Source of the DNA: Xylophilus sp. GOD-11R
GTDB lineage: Bacteria; Pseudomonadota; Gammaproteobacteria; Burkholderiales; Burkholderiaceae_C
DNA: 64,000 nucleotides
Reading direction: 5' to 3'
Assembly: GCF_033546935.1 (NCBI RefSeq)
Contig: NZ_CP137854.1
Coordinates: 4,960,001 to 5,024,000 of the forward strand
In this document: positions 15,402-24,671 of the stretch, in pieces
Position numbering within the stretch: position 1 is the stretch's first letter
Layout of the letters: every line of letters starts with the position of its first letter
The notes under the pieces: generated by a model
What the model saw: the letters and a program-made list of their open reading frames with translations, nothing else
Databases searched by the model: none
What the model was told of the DNA's origin: nothing
Made by a program: the position numbers and the translations under genes

Positions 15402-18386
15402 TCAGCTCAGGTGCTTGCCGACGATGCCGGCGAGCTCGAACATCGTCACCTGGTCCTTGCCGAACACCGCGCGCAGCTTGTCGTCGGCGTTGATGGCGCG
15501 CTTGTTGGTCGCGTCCTGCAGACCGTTGGCCTTGATGTAGTCCCAAAGCTTCTTGATGACCGCAGGCCGCGCCACTGGCTCGGCGCCGATCACGGCGGCC
15601 AGTGCCGCGCTCGGCGTGGCGCCACCGCTGCTGGTCGTGGCCGTCTTGCGGGCCGCCTTGGGCGCAGCGGCCTTCCTGGCGGCGGCCTTCTTCGCGGGCG
15701 CCTTGGCCGAGGCCTTGGCGGCAGCGCCCGCAGCGGCGCCGGCCGCCGTCTTGCGTGGCGGGAACTTGGAGGTGCGCGGCTCGAACTCGAAGTTGACCTT
15801 GCCCGCGTCCGCATCCCAGGTCAGGAAAGCCTTGAACGCCCGGCGGGTCTTGTTGGAGATGAACTTGTCGAGCAGCTGCGTCTTGCCCCCGGTGAGCAGC
15901 AGGCGCATCTGCTCGCGCACCACCGGCTGCTGCAGGATCACCTTGCCGCTCTTGAACGTGCAGCTCGGCGTGGGCTGCGCCGCCGTCGGCACGGCCTTCT
16001 CGCAGACGTAGTTGCTGCCATGTTCGTAGACGCCGGCCTGGCAGATCGGGCAGGGGCCGATGGCCTCCTGGCCATGGAAGTCGACCAGCTCGCCCGATTC
16101 TTCGGCGTTCTTGTCGTCGCCGAAATCGAACTCCAGCTTCCAGTTCTTCACCTCGTCGTCGAACTTCAACAGGATCTCCGAGGTGAACGGCCAGCCGGCC
16201 TTGGAGCGGAAGCCCTCCAGCGGCCCGATGCGGTGCTCGCCCACCAGCTTTTCGGCCTCGGCCAGCTCGAAGGTACGGCCGGCCGGCGACTTGCCGAAAG
16301 AAAAGCCGCAGCCCTCGCGCACCTTGGTGCCCAGGCGGGCGGGCTCGGAATCGGTCGGAATGCCGACGCAGCTGTAGCGCCGGTAGTTCTCGCGCACGAT
16401 GCCGCCGCAGTTGGGGCAGGGCGCGGCGAGCGTGGCGTAGTCGCCGGGCACCGTGTCGCGGTCGTACTCCTTGGCCTTCTGCACGATGCGCTGGGTCATC
16501 TGCGCGATCTGCTCCATGAAGGCCGACCGCGAGAGCTCGCCCTTCTCCATCTGCGCCAGCTTGTATTCCCAGTCGCCGGTGAGTTCGGCCTTCGACAGCT
16601 CTTCCACGCCGAGGCCGCGCAGCAGCGTCATCAGCTGAAAGGCCTTGGCGGTAGGGATCAGCTCTCGGCCTTCGCGCAGCATGTATTTCTCGGCGATCAG
16701 CCCTTCGATGATGGCCGCGCGGGTGGCCGGGGTGCCCAGGCCTTTTTCCTGCATCGCCTCACGCAATTCGTCGTCGTCGATCAGCTTGCCCGCACCTTCC
16801 ATCGCGCCGAGCAGCGTGGCTTCGGAATAGCGCGCCGGCGGCCGCGTCTTCAGGCCCTTGGGGTCGACGCGTTCGGCCAGCGGCTTCTCGCCGGGCTGCA
16901 CGCGGATGAGGATCTTGCTGTCCTTGTTGTCCTTGTCCTCGGCCAGTTCGTCGGCCGCTTCCTTGCCGTAGATGGCCAGCCAGCCCGGCTTGACCAGCAC
17001 CTTGCCGTCGGAGCGAAACGCGTACGAACGGCCCTCGTTCTGCACCGTGCTGATGCGGGTGGTGACCTGGTATTCGGCGCTGGGGAAGAACACCGAGAGG
17101 AAGCGCCGCACCACGAAGTCGTAGAGCTTCTGTTCGGCATCGCTCAGGCCGCTGGGCGCCTGCAGGGTGGGGATGATGGCGAAGTGATCCGACACCTTGG
17201 CGTTGTCGAACACGCGCTTGGTGGGCTTTACGTAGTTCTGGTCGATCGCCTGCCTGGCGAAGGGCGCGAGGTGGCGCATGCCGCTGTCGGCCAGCATGCC
17301 CATGGTCTGCTTGACCACCGGCAGGTAGTCCTCGGGCAGGGCACGCGAATCGGTACGCGGATAGGTCAGGGCCTTGTGGCGTTCGTAGAGGCTCTGGGCC
17401 AGCGCCAGCGTGGTCTTGGCCGAGAAGCCGAAGCGGCCATTGGCCTCCCGCTGCAGCGAGGTCAGGTCGAACAGCAGCGGTGAAGCCTGCGTGGTGGGCT
17501 TGCTCTCTTCGGTGACCGTGGCGGGCCTGCCGCGTGCCGCATCGGCAATGGCCTGCGCGTCGCGCGCGTTCCAGACACGGTCGGCGCGCTGTTCGGGGTC
17601 GGGCACGCCGTCGGGGCCGGGCGGCGGTTTCTTCCACTGCGGGTCGAAATACTTGCCGGCGTATTCGCCCGCCTGCGCCGCGAAGGCCGCATGGATTTCC
17701 CAGTAATCGCGGCTGACGAACTTACGAATTTTTTCCTCGCGCTCCACCACCACCGACAGCGTGGGCGTCTGCACCCGGCCGACGGTGGTGAGAAAGAAGC
17801 CGCCGTCGCGCGAATTGAAGGCGGTCATCGCCCGCGTGCCGTTGATGCCGACCAGCCAGTCGGCCTCCGAGCGCGAACGCGCGGCATCGGCCAGGCCCTG
17901 CATCTGCTGCTCGCTGCGCAGCGAATCGAAGCCGTCGCGGATCGCCTGCGGCGTCATCGACTGCAGCCAGAGCCGGCGCACCGGCTTGCCCAGGCTGGGC
18001 TTGGCGCCGGCGGCGTATTGCTCGATCAGCCGGAAGATCAGCTCGCCCTCACGCCCCGCGTCGCAGGCGTTGATGAAGGCGTCCACGTCCTTGCGGCGGG
18101 CCAGCTTCACCACCGCGTTGAGCCGGCTCTTGGTCTTGTCGACCGGCTTCAGGTCGAAGCGCGGCGGAATCACCGGCAGGTTGGCGAAGCTCCACTTGCC
18201 GCGCTTCACGTCGAACTCTTCCGGCGCCTGGATTTCGACCAGGTGGCCGACCGCGCTGGTCACCACGTAGGTCTCGCTCTCGAAGTGGTCTTCGTGCTTC
18301 TCGAACTTGCCCGCCACCGGCGTGAGGGCACGCACGATGTCCTGCGCCACAGACGGCTTTTCCGCGATCACCAGGGTCTTGCTCAT
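15402..18386 (-). CDS. topB: DNA topoisomerase III with H1-like tail and SWIB domain
   Basis: A 994-residue type IA topoisomerase, which relaxes and decatenates DNA through a single-strand break. Toprim motifs open the protein (VIAEKPSVAQDI, CDAGREGELIF); the catalytic Tyr is at about 342 in TYPRTDSRAL. Zinc-finger-like Cys pairs occur at CPNCGG and CPICQAG. Beyond the usual C-terminus there is an Ala/Lys-rich stretch (~residues 875-922) resembling histone H1. A SWIB/MDM2-type domain follows (KKLWDYIKANGLQD, ADDKLRAVFG, MFELAGIVGKHL). E. coli TopB is ~650 residues, so about 300 are extra. The kinase gene converges on it 16 bases away. Confidence 0.94.
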   Translation of the reverse strand: MSKTLVIAEKPSVAQDIVRALTPVAGKFEKHEDHFESETYVVTSAVGHLVEIQAPEEFDVKRGKWSFANLPVIPPRFDLKPVDKTKSRLNAVVKLARRKDVDAFINACDAGREGELIFRLIEQYAAGAKPSLGKPVRRLWLQSMTPQAIRDGFDSLRSEQQMQGLADAARSRSEADWLVGINGTRAMTAFNSRDGGFFLTTVGRVQTPTLSVVVEREEKIRKFVSRDYWEIHAAFAAQAGEYAGKYFDPQWKKPPPGPDGVPDPEQRADRVWNARDAQAIADAARGRPATVTEESKPTTQASPLLFDLTSLQREANGRFGFSAKTTLALAQSLYERHKALTYPRTDSRALPEDYLPVVKQTMGMLADSGMRHLAPFARQAIDQNYVKPTKRVFDNAKVSDHFAIIPTLQAPSGLSDAEQKLYDFVVRRFLSVFFPSAEYQVTTRISTVQNEGRSYAFRSDGKVLVKPGWLAIYGKEAADELAEDKDNKDSKILIRVQPGEKPLAERVDPKGLKTRPPARYSEATLLGAMEGAGKLIDDDELREAMQEKGLGTPATRAAIIEGLIAEKYMLREGRELIPTAKAFQLMTLLRGLGVEELSKAELTGDWEYKLAQMEKGELSRSAFMEQIAQMTQRIVQKAKEYDRDTVPGDYATLAAPCPNCGGIVRENYRRYSCVGIPTDSEPARLGTKVREGCGFSFGKSPAGRTFELAEAEKLVGEHRIGPLEGFRSKAGWPFTSEILLKFDDEVKNWKLEFDFGDDKNAEESGELVDFHGQEAIGPCPICQAGVYEHGSNYVCEKAVPTAAQPTPSCTFKSGKVILQQPVVREQMRLLLTGGKTQLLDKFISNKTRRAFKAFLTWDADAGKVNFEFEPRTSKFPPRKTAAGAAAGAAAKASAKAPAKKAAARKAAAPKAARKTATTSSGGATPSAALAAVIGAEPVARPAVIKKLWDYIKANGLQDATNKRAINADDKLRAVFGKDQVTMFELAGIVGKHLS

Positions 18387-18537
18387 GGATGGATTCTTTT
18401 CCGTTTTTCTAGGGTCGTTCGTTCGACAGGCAGGCGGCGTGAATGGCGCGCTCGCGGGTGGCTCCTACAATCCGGGCTTCCCGCGCATGCGCACGCACGC
18501 ATGCCTGTGCTTTTTTCAAACTAACAGAGTTTCGGCC

Positions 18538-19017
18538 ATGCCTTCAACCGCCCCCGCCGCCGGCGGCCGCCGCATCCAGACCCGCCGCTCCGGCGTACAC
18601 GGCAAGGGCGTCTTCGCGGTACAGGATCTCGCCGAGGGCGAAACCCTCATCGAATACGTCGGCGAAGTCATCAGCTGGCAGGAGGCGCAGGACCGTCATC
18701 CGCACGATCCCGAGCAGCCCAACCACACTTTCTACTTCCATGTCGACGACGACCGGGTGATCGACGCCAACCACGGCGGCAACTCCTCGCGCTGGATCAA
18801 CCACTCCTGCGATCCCAACTGCATCGCCGACGAGGAAGACGGCCGCATCTTCATCAAGGCCCTGCGCGACATCGCCGCCGGCGAGGAGCTGAGCTACGAC
18901 TACGGCTTGATCATCGAAGAGCGCTATACCAAGAAGCTCAAAGCTGAATACCCGTGCTGGTGCGGCGCGGCCGATTGCCGTGGCACCCTGCTGGCGCCCA
19001 AGCGCGGCAAACGTTGA
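18538..19017 (+). CDS. SET-domain protein-lysine methyltransferase
   Basis: A 159-residue protein that is almost entirely a SET domain, the fold of eukaryotic histone lysine methyltransferases. Key motifs: SGVHGKGVFA at the start, the SAM-site NHSCDPNC, the catalytic-region EELSYDYG, and a post-SET zinc cluster CWCGAADCRG near the C-terminus. It is divergent from topB with 151 bases between. Bacterial SET proteins are known (for example in Chlamydia, where one methylates histone-like proteins); the target here is not known. The ATG at 18538 excludes an upstream extension lacking domain similarity. Confidence 0.9.
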   Translation: MPSTAPAAGGRRIQTRRSGVHGKGVFAVQDLAEGETLIEYVGEVISWQEAQDRHPHDPEQPNHTFYFHVDDDRVIDANHGGNSSRWINHSCDPNCIADEEDGRIFIKALRDIAAGEELSYDYGLIIEERYTKKLKAEYPCWCGAADCRGTLLAPKRGKR

Positions 19018-19028
19018 GCAACTCGCCC

Positions 19029-19802
19029 ATGGACGACATCCTGCGCTGGCCGGCCGAAGCGATCTGGCAGGAGCTGCATCCGCTGCTCGAGGGCTTCACC
19101 GTCGAGGTGCTGCCCGAGATCGACTCCAGCAACAGCGAACTCATGCGCCGCGCCCGCGACGGCCGCACCGAGCCCACCCTGCTGGTGGCCGAGCGCCAAA
19201 CGGCCGGGCGGGGTCGCCAGGGCCGCGACTGGCATTCGAGCCGGGGCGACGCCCTCACCTTTTCGCTCGGCCTGCCGCTGGCGCCGGCCGACTGGTCGGG
19301 GCTGTCGCTGGTCGCGGGCGTGGCCATCGCCGAAGCGCTGCATCCCGACCTGGGCCTGAAGTGGCCCAACGACCTGTGGTGGCACGACCGCAAGATCGGC
19401 GGCATCCTGGTCGAGACGACGGGCTCGGGCGATACCGGTGCGCCGCGCTACGTCGTCGTCGGCGTGGGTTTGAACATCGCCCCACCGGCCGCGCCGGACG
19501 GCCTGCGCACGCCACCGGCCGGGCTGCGGGAGCTGTCGCCCGGCATCGACGCGCCGGCCGCGCTCGGCGCGGTGGTGCCGGCGCTGGTGCGCGCGCTGCT
19601 CGACTTCGCTGCGCAGGGATTCGCAACCTGGCAAGCACGCTTTGCCGCACGCGACGTGCTGCGCGGCCGCGCCGTGCTGCTGTCCGACGGCCGACACGGC
19701 ACGGCCGCCAGCGTCGATGCCGACGGCGTGCTGCGGGTGCAGACGGCCGAGGGCTGGGAATCGGTGCGCAGCGCCGAGGTCAGCATCCGCCCGGCAGCCT
19801 GA
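19029..19802 (+). CDS. birA: Biotin-[acetyl-CoA-carboxylase] ligase
   Basis: A 257-residue biotin protein ligase that forms biotinyl-AMP and attaches biotin to the carboxyl-carrier subunit. Signature segments: [11 protein letters not shown], the ATP-site [24 protein letters not shown] and [17 protein letters not shown], followed by the small C-terminal SH3-like domain. It lacks the N-terminal helix-turn-helix of E. coli BirA, so it cannot be a bio-operon repressor. It starts 11 bases after the SET gene and 13 bases before the SPOR-like gene, probably one transcript. Confidence 0.94.
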   Translation: MDDILRWPAEAIWQELHPLLEGFTVEVLPEIDSSNSELMRRARDGRTEPTLLVAERQTAGRGRQGRDWHSSRGDALTFSLGLPLAPADWSGLSLVAGVAIAEALHPDLGLKWPNDLWWHDRKIGGILVETTGSGDTGAPRYVVVGVGLNIAPPAAPDGLRTPPAGLRELSPGIDAPAALGAVVPALVRALLDFAAQGFATWQARFAARDVLRGRAVLLSDGRHGTAASVDADGVLRVQTAEGWESVRSAEVSIRPAA

Positions 19803-19815
19803 GGCCGGTAACGCC

Positions 19816-20496
19816 ATGGTGCTGCGCCTTCTCGCCCTGTTCCTGGTCCTGGCCAACGGCGTGTACTTCGCCTGGTCGCAGAACGCGCTGCGGGCCTGGG
19901 GCCTGGAGCGCCCGACGCAGAACGAGCCGCAGCGCTTGCGCCAGCAGATCCGGCCCGAGGCGCTGAAGCTGGTCAGCGCCGACGAGGCACGGCGCATCGC
20001 GGCGGCGGCACCTGCGGAGGCCGCCACTGCATCGGCCAGCGGCGCCACGCAGTGCCTGCAGGCCGGCCTGTTCGGCGAGGCCGAGGCCGCGCTGCTGCGC
20101 ACGCGGGCCGAGGCGCTGCTGCCGGCGGGCAGCTGGTCGCTGGTGCCCGGCGCCACGCCGGCGCGCTGGATCATCTACATGGGCCGTTATGGCGGCGCCG
20201 ACCAGCTGGTGCGCAAGCGCGCCGAGCTGCGGGCGCTGCACGTGGCCTTCGATGCGCCGGGCAATCCGGCGCTGGAACCCGGGCTGTCGCTCGGCAGCTT
20301 CGCGACCCAGGCCGAGGCCAATGCCGGTCTGGCGACGCTGGCGCAACGCGGCGTGCGCACCGCGCGGGTGGTGGAGCAACGGCCGGCCGTGCAGGGTCTG
20401 ACACTGCGCCTGCCGGCCGTCGACGATGCCGTGCGCCCGGCGCTGCAAGCCCTGACCCCGGCCCTGGCCGGCCATGTGCTGCAGGCCTGCAGCTGA
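19816..20496 (+). CDS. SPOR-domain-like membrane-anchored protein
   Basis: A 226-residue protein with one N-terminal membrane anchor ([20 protein letters not shown], residues ~3-22). An Ala/Arg-rich linker leads to a C-terminal ~85-residue domain with the repeat pattern of SPOR domains: [21 protein letters not shown], then [28 protein letters not shown] domains bind septal peptidoglycan stripped of stem peptides. Its location directly downstream of birA is common in Comamonadaceae as far as I recall. No catalytic residues are evident. Confidence 0.72.
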   Translation: MVLRLLALFLVLANGVYFAWSQNALRAWGLERPTQNEPQRLRQQIRPEALKLVSADEARRIAAAAPAEAATASASGATQCLQAGLFGEAEAALLRTRAEALLPAGSWSLVPGATPARWIIYMGRYGGADQLVRKRAELRALHVAFDAPGNPALEPGLSLGSFATQAEANAGLATLAQRGVRTARVVEQRPAVQGLTLRLPAVDDAVRPALQALTPALAGHVLQACS

Positions 20497-20581
20497 CGCG
20501 CGCCGCTGCCCGCGCACTCTTCAAAAACGCAACGGGCTGGGCCATCATGTGCGCCTTGCCTTGTCGCCCAGGAATTCGTCC

Positions 20582-21484
20582 ATGACCCGCAGTTTCTTTC
20601 CGTGGCGCGTCGCCGCTGTCCTGGCGCTCGGCGTCTGCACGCTACCCGCGGCGCTGGCCGGCACGCTGGAGAACATCCGCGCGGCGCAGCAGATCGTGCT
20701 GGCGTATCGCGAGTCGTCGGTGCCGTTTTCCTATCTCGACGGTGCGGGGCGGCCGGTCGGGTATTCGATGGATCTTTGCCTGAAGGTCGTCGACGCGGTG
20801 CGGCGCGAGCTCGGCATGCCTTCGTTGTCGGTGGGCTACCTGGCGGTGACCGCTGCCACCCGCATCCCAGCCCTGGCCGAGGGCCGCGCGGCGCTGGAAT
20901 GCGGGTCCACCACCAACACAGCGGAGCGGCGCAAGCAGGTGGCTTTCACCATTCCGCATTTCATCTCGTCGGTGCGCTTGCTGGTGCGGGCCGATAGCGG
21001 GTTTCGCAGCCTCGACAGTCTGGCGGGCCGGACCGTCACCGCGACGGCCGGCACCACCACCATGCCGACCTTGCGGCGGCTCAATGCCGAGCACGATCTG
21101 CGGTTGAACATCGTCGAGGCGGCGGATCATGCCAAGGCGTTCATGTCGCTCGAGTCGGGGCAGGCGGACGCGTTTGCGCTGGATGAAGTGCTGCTTTATG
21201 GGCTGCGGGCGAATGCTGCGAAGCCGCAGGCATGGGAGGTGGTGGGCAAGGCGATGAGCATCGAGCCTTACGCGATCATGTTGCCGCCTCGGGATGCTGC
21301 CTTCAAGAAAGTGGTCGATCAGGAGATGCGGCGGCTGATCGTCAGCGGGGAGATTCAGGCTGTTTATCGGAAGTGGTTTTTGCAGGCCATTCCGCCCAAG
21401 GGGATCAATCTGGAGTTGGCTATGCCTTCTATGCTGAAGGATTCATTTCGGTTTCCTTCCGATAAGGTGGGAGACCTGGAGTGA
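20582..21484 (+). CDS. Amino-acid-type ABC transporter substrate-binding protein (SBP family 3)
   Basis: A 300-residue periplasmic protein. The signal peptide ends at LPAALA (about residue 26). The family-3 fold follows, with YRESSVPFSYLDGAGRPVGYSMDLC at the ligand-binding N-lobe, GSTTNTAERRKQVAFT as the family motif and DSLAGRTVTATAGTT at the lobe crossover. Members bind amino acids such as glutamate or arginine. No permease or ATPase gene is adjacent, so its partners are elsewhere. The next 900 bases are the large inverted repeat. Confidence 0.87.
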   Translation: MTRSFFPWRVAAVLALGVCTLPAALAGTLENIRAAQQIVLAYRESSVPFSYLDGAGRPVGYSMDLCLKVVDAVRRELGMPSLSVGYLAVTAATRIPALAEGRAALECGSTTNTAERRKQVAFTIPHFISSVRLLVRADSGFRSLDSLAGRTVTATAGTTTMPTLRRLNAEHDLRLNIVEAADHAKAFMSLESGQADAFALDEVLLYGLRANAAKPQAWEVVGKAMSIEPYAIMLPPRDAAFKKVVDQEMRRLIVSGEIQAVYRKWFLQAIPPKGINLELAMPSMLKDSFRFPSDKVGDLE

Positions 21485-22401
21485 ATGTTTTGGCCTGTTG
21501 CCGGCCCGGCTTGCTTGCTCTCGCGGAGCGAGGCTTTTCTTCCATTGAAGGTTGGGTAGTGCTGGGGGTTTGCTCTTTGCTGGGCTGGCTTGTCTTTTCT
21601 TCTTCTACTGGTCGTAGGGTGGAGCTGGGGGCTTGCGCGCCCCCAGACCCGCGGTAACTTTCTTTCCGCGGAAAGAAAGTCACCAAAGAAACGCTAAGAC
21701 GAGCTCGAGGCTCGGTCGGGCCATTGCTTCGCTCGGCCTGGGGAATGTGCCTTCGAACGCTCTAACGGCAACAGTTTGGACAAGGGTCGATCCAGTGCCT
21801 TGGCCCCTGCTTTGCAGGGTCGGGGCTGAGAGGGTAAGGACAGTTCACCGCACTGAGCACGTTGAGGGGGCCGCGTGGGTCCGATTGCCACGCGCGCTGC
21901 TTGCATGGGCTGAGGCCGCACTGGCGGGTCGAACGGGCATGTGACGTGACCGCTAGACGGCCGCGAAGTGGGCGCACGGACCACATTGGCGAGCGGGGCA
22001 AATGCATGCGCTTTGATCGCTCCGGCCGCACCACGGCGCGCATCGAGCATGGCGATCGAATCAGCGCGGCCCCCTCAACGTGCTCAGTGCGGTCGCCTGT
22101 CCTTACCCTCTCAGCCTTGACCCTGCGAAGCAGGGGCCCAGGCACTGGATCGACCCTTGTCCAAACTGTTGCCGTTAGAGCGTTCGAAGGCACATTCCCC
22201 AGGCCGAGCGAAGCAATGGCCCGACCGAGCCTCGAGCTCGTCTTAGCGTTTCTTTGGTGACTTTCTTTCCGCGGAAAGAAAGTTACCGCGGGTCTGGGGG
22301 CGCGCAAGCCCCCAGCTCCACCCTACGTTCAGTAGAAGAAAAAAAGACAAGCCCGCACCCAGCAATGAACCAGCCCCCCCCCGGCAAGGAAAAGCCCCCC
22401 C
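21485..22401. repeat. Giant imperfect inverted repeat in a gene-free gap (arms ~21576-21875 and ~22065-22366)
   Basis: The whole gap between two convergent genes lacks a credible gene. Its core is an inverted repeat with arms of about 300 bp and few mismatches, and a unique centre of ~190 bp. Each arm contains a perfect 24-bp palindrome built on ACTTTCTTTCC/GGAAAGAAAGT (21657-21680 and 22260-22283). The arms share blocks beginning CGTAGGGTGG, the segment GGCAACAGTTTGGACAAGGG, and ...CTGAGCACGTTGAGGGGGCC. A third, forward copy lies at ~28230-28670. No transposase is present. The open frames on both strands are mirror images of each other and are not genes. Confidence 0.9.
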
Positions 22402-23670
22402 TCACCGATAACTCCGCCCATCCTCAATCACCTTCCCATCATTGGGCAAGCTCCCCAAAGCACAAAGCTCCACCTCAGCCCGCAGCCGCGTAACCTCCCT
22501 CACCACCTCCCCCAATCGCAAAGCCACCCCCCCGTCGGCAGACGCACATTCAGCCCGCAGCAACAAGCGATCGTCAGCCATCTCGCCAGAGACCACGAGG
22601 CGCATCCGCCCCACCCCCGGCACCCGCCGCCCGATCTCCGCGACCTGCCCCGGATGCACGAACATCCCCCGCACCTTGGTGGTCTGATCCGCCCGCCCCA
22701 TCCACCCCCGGATCCGGGTATTGGTACGCCCCGTCGGGCAAGGCCCGGGCATCACAGCCGAGAGGTCCCCGGTACCGAAGCGCAGCAGCGGATAGACCGG
22801 ATTGAAGGTCGTCACCACCACCTCCCCGACCTCACCGTCGGCCACCGGCTCCCCGGTCCCCGGCCGCACGATCTCCAGGATCACCCCCTCGTCGAGCACC
22901 AGCCCTTCCCGAGCCTCGGTCTCATAAGCAATGAGCCCCAGATCGGCAGACGCATAGCACTGAAAAGCCCGCACGCCACGCTCTGCGACCCAGTCCCGCA
23001 GCGATGGCGGAAAGGCCTCGCCCGACACCAAAGCCCGTCGCAGATGCGGCAACGCCGTGCCGCGCTCGGCGGCCTTCTCCAGCAGGATGCGCAGAAAGCT
23101 CGGCGTGCCGACGTAGGCATCGGCCCGCAGCTCGACCATGGCCTGCAGCTGCTGCTCCGTCTGCCCGGTGCCGCCCGGAAACACGGTGCAACCCAGGGCC
23201 TGCGCGCCGCTTTCCATCATGGCGCCAGCGGGCACGAAGTGGTAGCTGAAGCTGTTGTGCAGCAGCTGCCCGGCGCGGACGCCGGCGGCATAGAAGGCGC
23301 GCGCCATGCGCCAGTGGTCGGGCCGCGCGCCGTCGGGTTCGTAGAGCGTGCCGGGGCTGGCGAACACGCGTGGCATGACCGGGCCCCAGACCTCGGTCGC
23401 GAAGCCGCCGAAGGCATCGCCGCCGCTGTCGCGCGAGGCCTGCTGCAGCGCCAGCAACTCGGCCTTGCGCGTGACCGGCAGGCGCGCCAGCGTGGCGCGG
23501 TCCTGCACCGTGGCCGGATCCACATCGGCCAGCAAGCGGGCGAAGGCGGGCGACCGTTGCCGGGCCAGCGCGACCTGCGCCGGCAACGCGGCGAACAATG
23601 CCCGCTCGCGCGATGTCGCGTCGCGCGTTTCCAGCGCGTCGTAAAAAGTGTCGATAACGAGGGCGCTCAT
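22402..23670 (-). CDS. PaaK-like phenylacetate/aryl-CoA ligase family protein
   Basis: A 422-residue adenylate-forming enzyme related to phenylacetate-CoA ligase. C-terminal motifs are good: FGTGDLSAVMPG, TNTRIRGWMGRADQTTKVRGMFVHPGQV, and VVSGEMADDRL. The N-terminal Ser/Thr/Gly phosphate loop (SSGTTG in most PaaK) is replaced here by FASPGTLYEP, so catalysis may differ. It is the last gene of the liv cluster; the start was set at the ATGA overlap with livF. It probably activates the imported acid to a CoA thioester (inference). The large inverted repeat begins 36 bases past its stop. Confidence 0.82.
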   Translation of the reverse strand: MSALVIDTFYDALETRDATSRERALFAALPAQVALARQRSPAFARLLADVDPATVQDRATLARLPVTRKAELLALQQASRDSGGDAFGGFATEVWGPVMPRVFASPGTLYEPDGARPDHWRMARAFYAAGVRAGQLLHNSFSYHFVPAGAMMESGAQALGCTVFPGGTGQTEQQLQAMVELRADAYVGTPSFLRILLEKAAERGTALPHLRRALVSGEAFPPSLRDWVAERGVRAFQCYASADLGLIAYETEAREGLVLDEGVILEIVRPGTGEPVADGEVGEVVVTTFNPVYPLLRFGTGDLSAVMPGPCPTGRTNTRIRGWMGRADQTTKVRGMFVHPGQVAEIGRRVPGVGRMRLVVSGEMADDRLLLRAECASADGGVALRLGEVVREVTRLRAEVELCALGSLPNDGKVIEDGRSYR

Positions 23671-24476
23671 GCCAGCCACCTCTTGCGGCGGCGATAACTC
23701 TTCACATCACGAAAGCTCTTGCGCTGCGCATCGCCCATGCCCAGGTAGAACTCCTTCACGTCCTGGTTGCCCGCCAGCGCCTGCGCCGTGCCGTCCATCA
23801 CCACGCGGCCGCTTTCCAGGATGTAGCCGTAGTCGGCAAAGCGCAGCGCCATGCCGGTGTTCTGCTCGGCCAGCAGGAAGGTCACGCCTTCCTTGGCGTT
23901 GAGGTCCTTCACGATGGAGAACACCTCCTCGACGATCTGCGGGGCCAGGCCCATCGAAGGCTCGTCGAGCAGCACCATGCGCGGGTTGGCCATCAGCGCG
24001 CGGCCGATGGCGCACATCTGCTGCTCGCCGCCGGAGGTGTACGCCGCCTGGCTGGCGCGACGCGTCTTGAGCCGGGGGAAATAGGCATAGACCTTCTCCA
24101 GGTTGGCCGCCACCTCGGCGCGGTCGCGGCGCGTATAGGCGCCGGCCAGCAGGTTCTCTTCGATGGACAGGTGCGCGAAGCAGTGCCGGCCTTCCATCAC
24201 CTGCAGCACGCCGCGCTGCACCAGCGCCGCCGGCGTCAGCCGTTCGATGCGTTCGCCGCGCAGCCGGATGCTGCCCTTGGTGACCTCGCCCCGCTCGCCG
24301 AGCAGCAGGTTGCTCACCGCCCGCAGCGTGGTCGTCTTGCCGGCACCGTTGCCCCCGAGCAGCGCGACGATGCCGCCCTCGGGCACCGTCAGCGACACCC
24401 CCTTGAGCACCAGGATCACATGGTTGTAGATGACCTCGATGCCATTGACCTCGAGCAACGGACCGACAGCACTCAT
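23667..24476 (-). CDS. livF: Branched-chain-type ABC transporter ATP-binding protein LivF
   Basis: A 269-residue ABC ATPase of the LivF type. Walker A is LLGGNGAGKTTTLRA, the signature is TSGGEQQMCAIGRALM (slightly unusual, with SGGEQQM), Walker B is PRMVLLDEPSMGLAP, and the switch His is replaced by Gln (LLAEQNTG), as is normal for LivF. An extra basic C-terminal tail (RKSFRDVKSYRRRKRW) follows the usual end. It energises uptake with LivG, LivH, LivM and LivK encoded upstream on the same strand. Confidence 0.93.
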   Translation of the reverse strand: MSAVGPLLEVNGIEVIYNHVILVLKGVSLTVPEGGIVALLGGNGAGKTTTLRAVSNLLLGERGEVTKGSIRLRGERIERLTPAALVQRGVLQVMEGRHCFAHLSIEENLLAGAYTRRDRAEVAANLEKVYAYFPRLKTRRASQAAYTSGGEQQMCAIGRALMANPRMVLLDEPSMGLAPQIVEEVFSIVKDLNAKEGVTFLLAEQNTGMALRFADYGYILESGRVVMDGTAQALAGNQDVKEFYLGMGDAQRKSFRDVKSYRRRKRWLA

Positions 24477-24558
24477 GACGAACACCTCACTGGTTTTCAA
24501 AAACGTGACAGGCCAGCGTTTCAACCCACCGCGCATCCACCAAGCGCGGCCCGGCGTT

Positions 24559-24658
24559 TCGTGGAACACCGTGGGCCGGCTTTGCCGGACCGCCAGTGTT
24601 GCCCCCGGAAGGGGGTAGGCGAAGACACGAAGTGCGTAGCCTGGGGGAGAGCCAAGCC
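24559..24658. repeat. Intergenic repeat, copy 1 (livF-livK gap)
   Basis: About 100 bp that match 27136-27238: both have TGGAACACCG, GGCCGGCTTTGCCGGAC (a small hairpin), TGTTGCCCCC..GGAAGGGGG, ACACGAAGTG and AGCCTGGGGG in the same order and spacing. No coding content. It looks like a family of dispersed intergenic elements. Confidence 0.8.
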
Positions 24659-24671
24659 TCCCTGGGGGAGA

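Noticed and set aside
21633-22307. Near-identical open frames on both strands in the inverted repeat
   Set aside because: They are the two arms read in opposite directions; no start signal, no recognisable domain, and breaks between copies.
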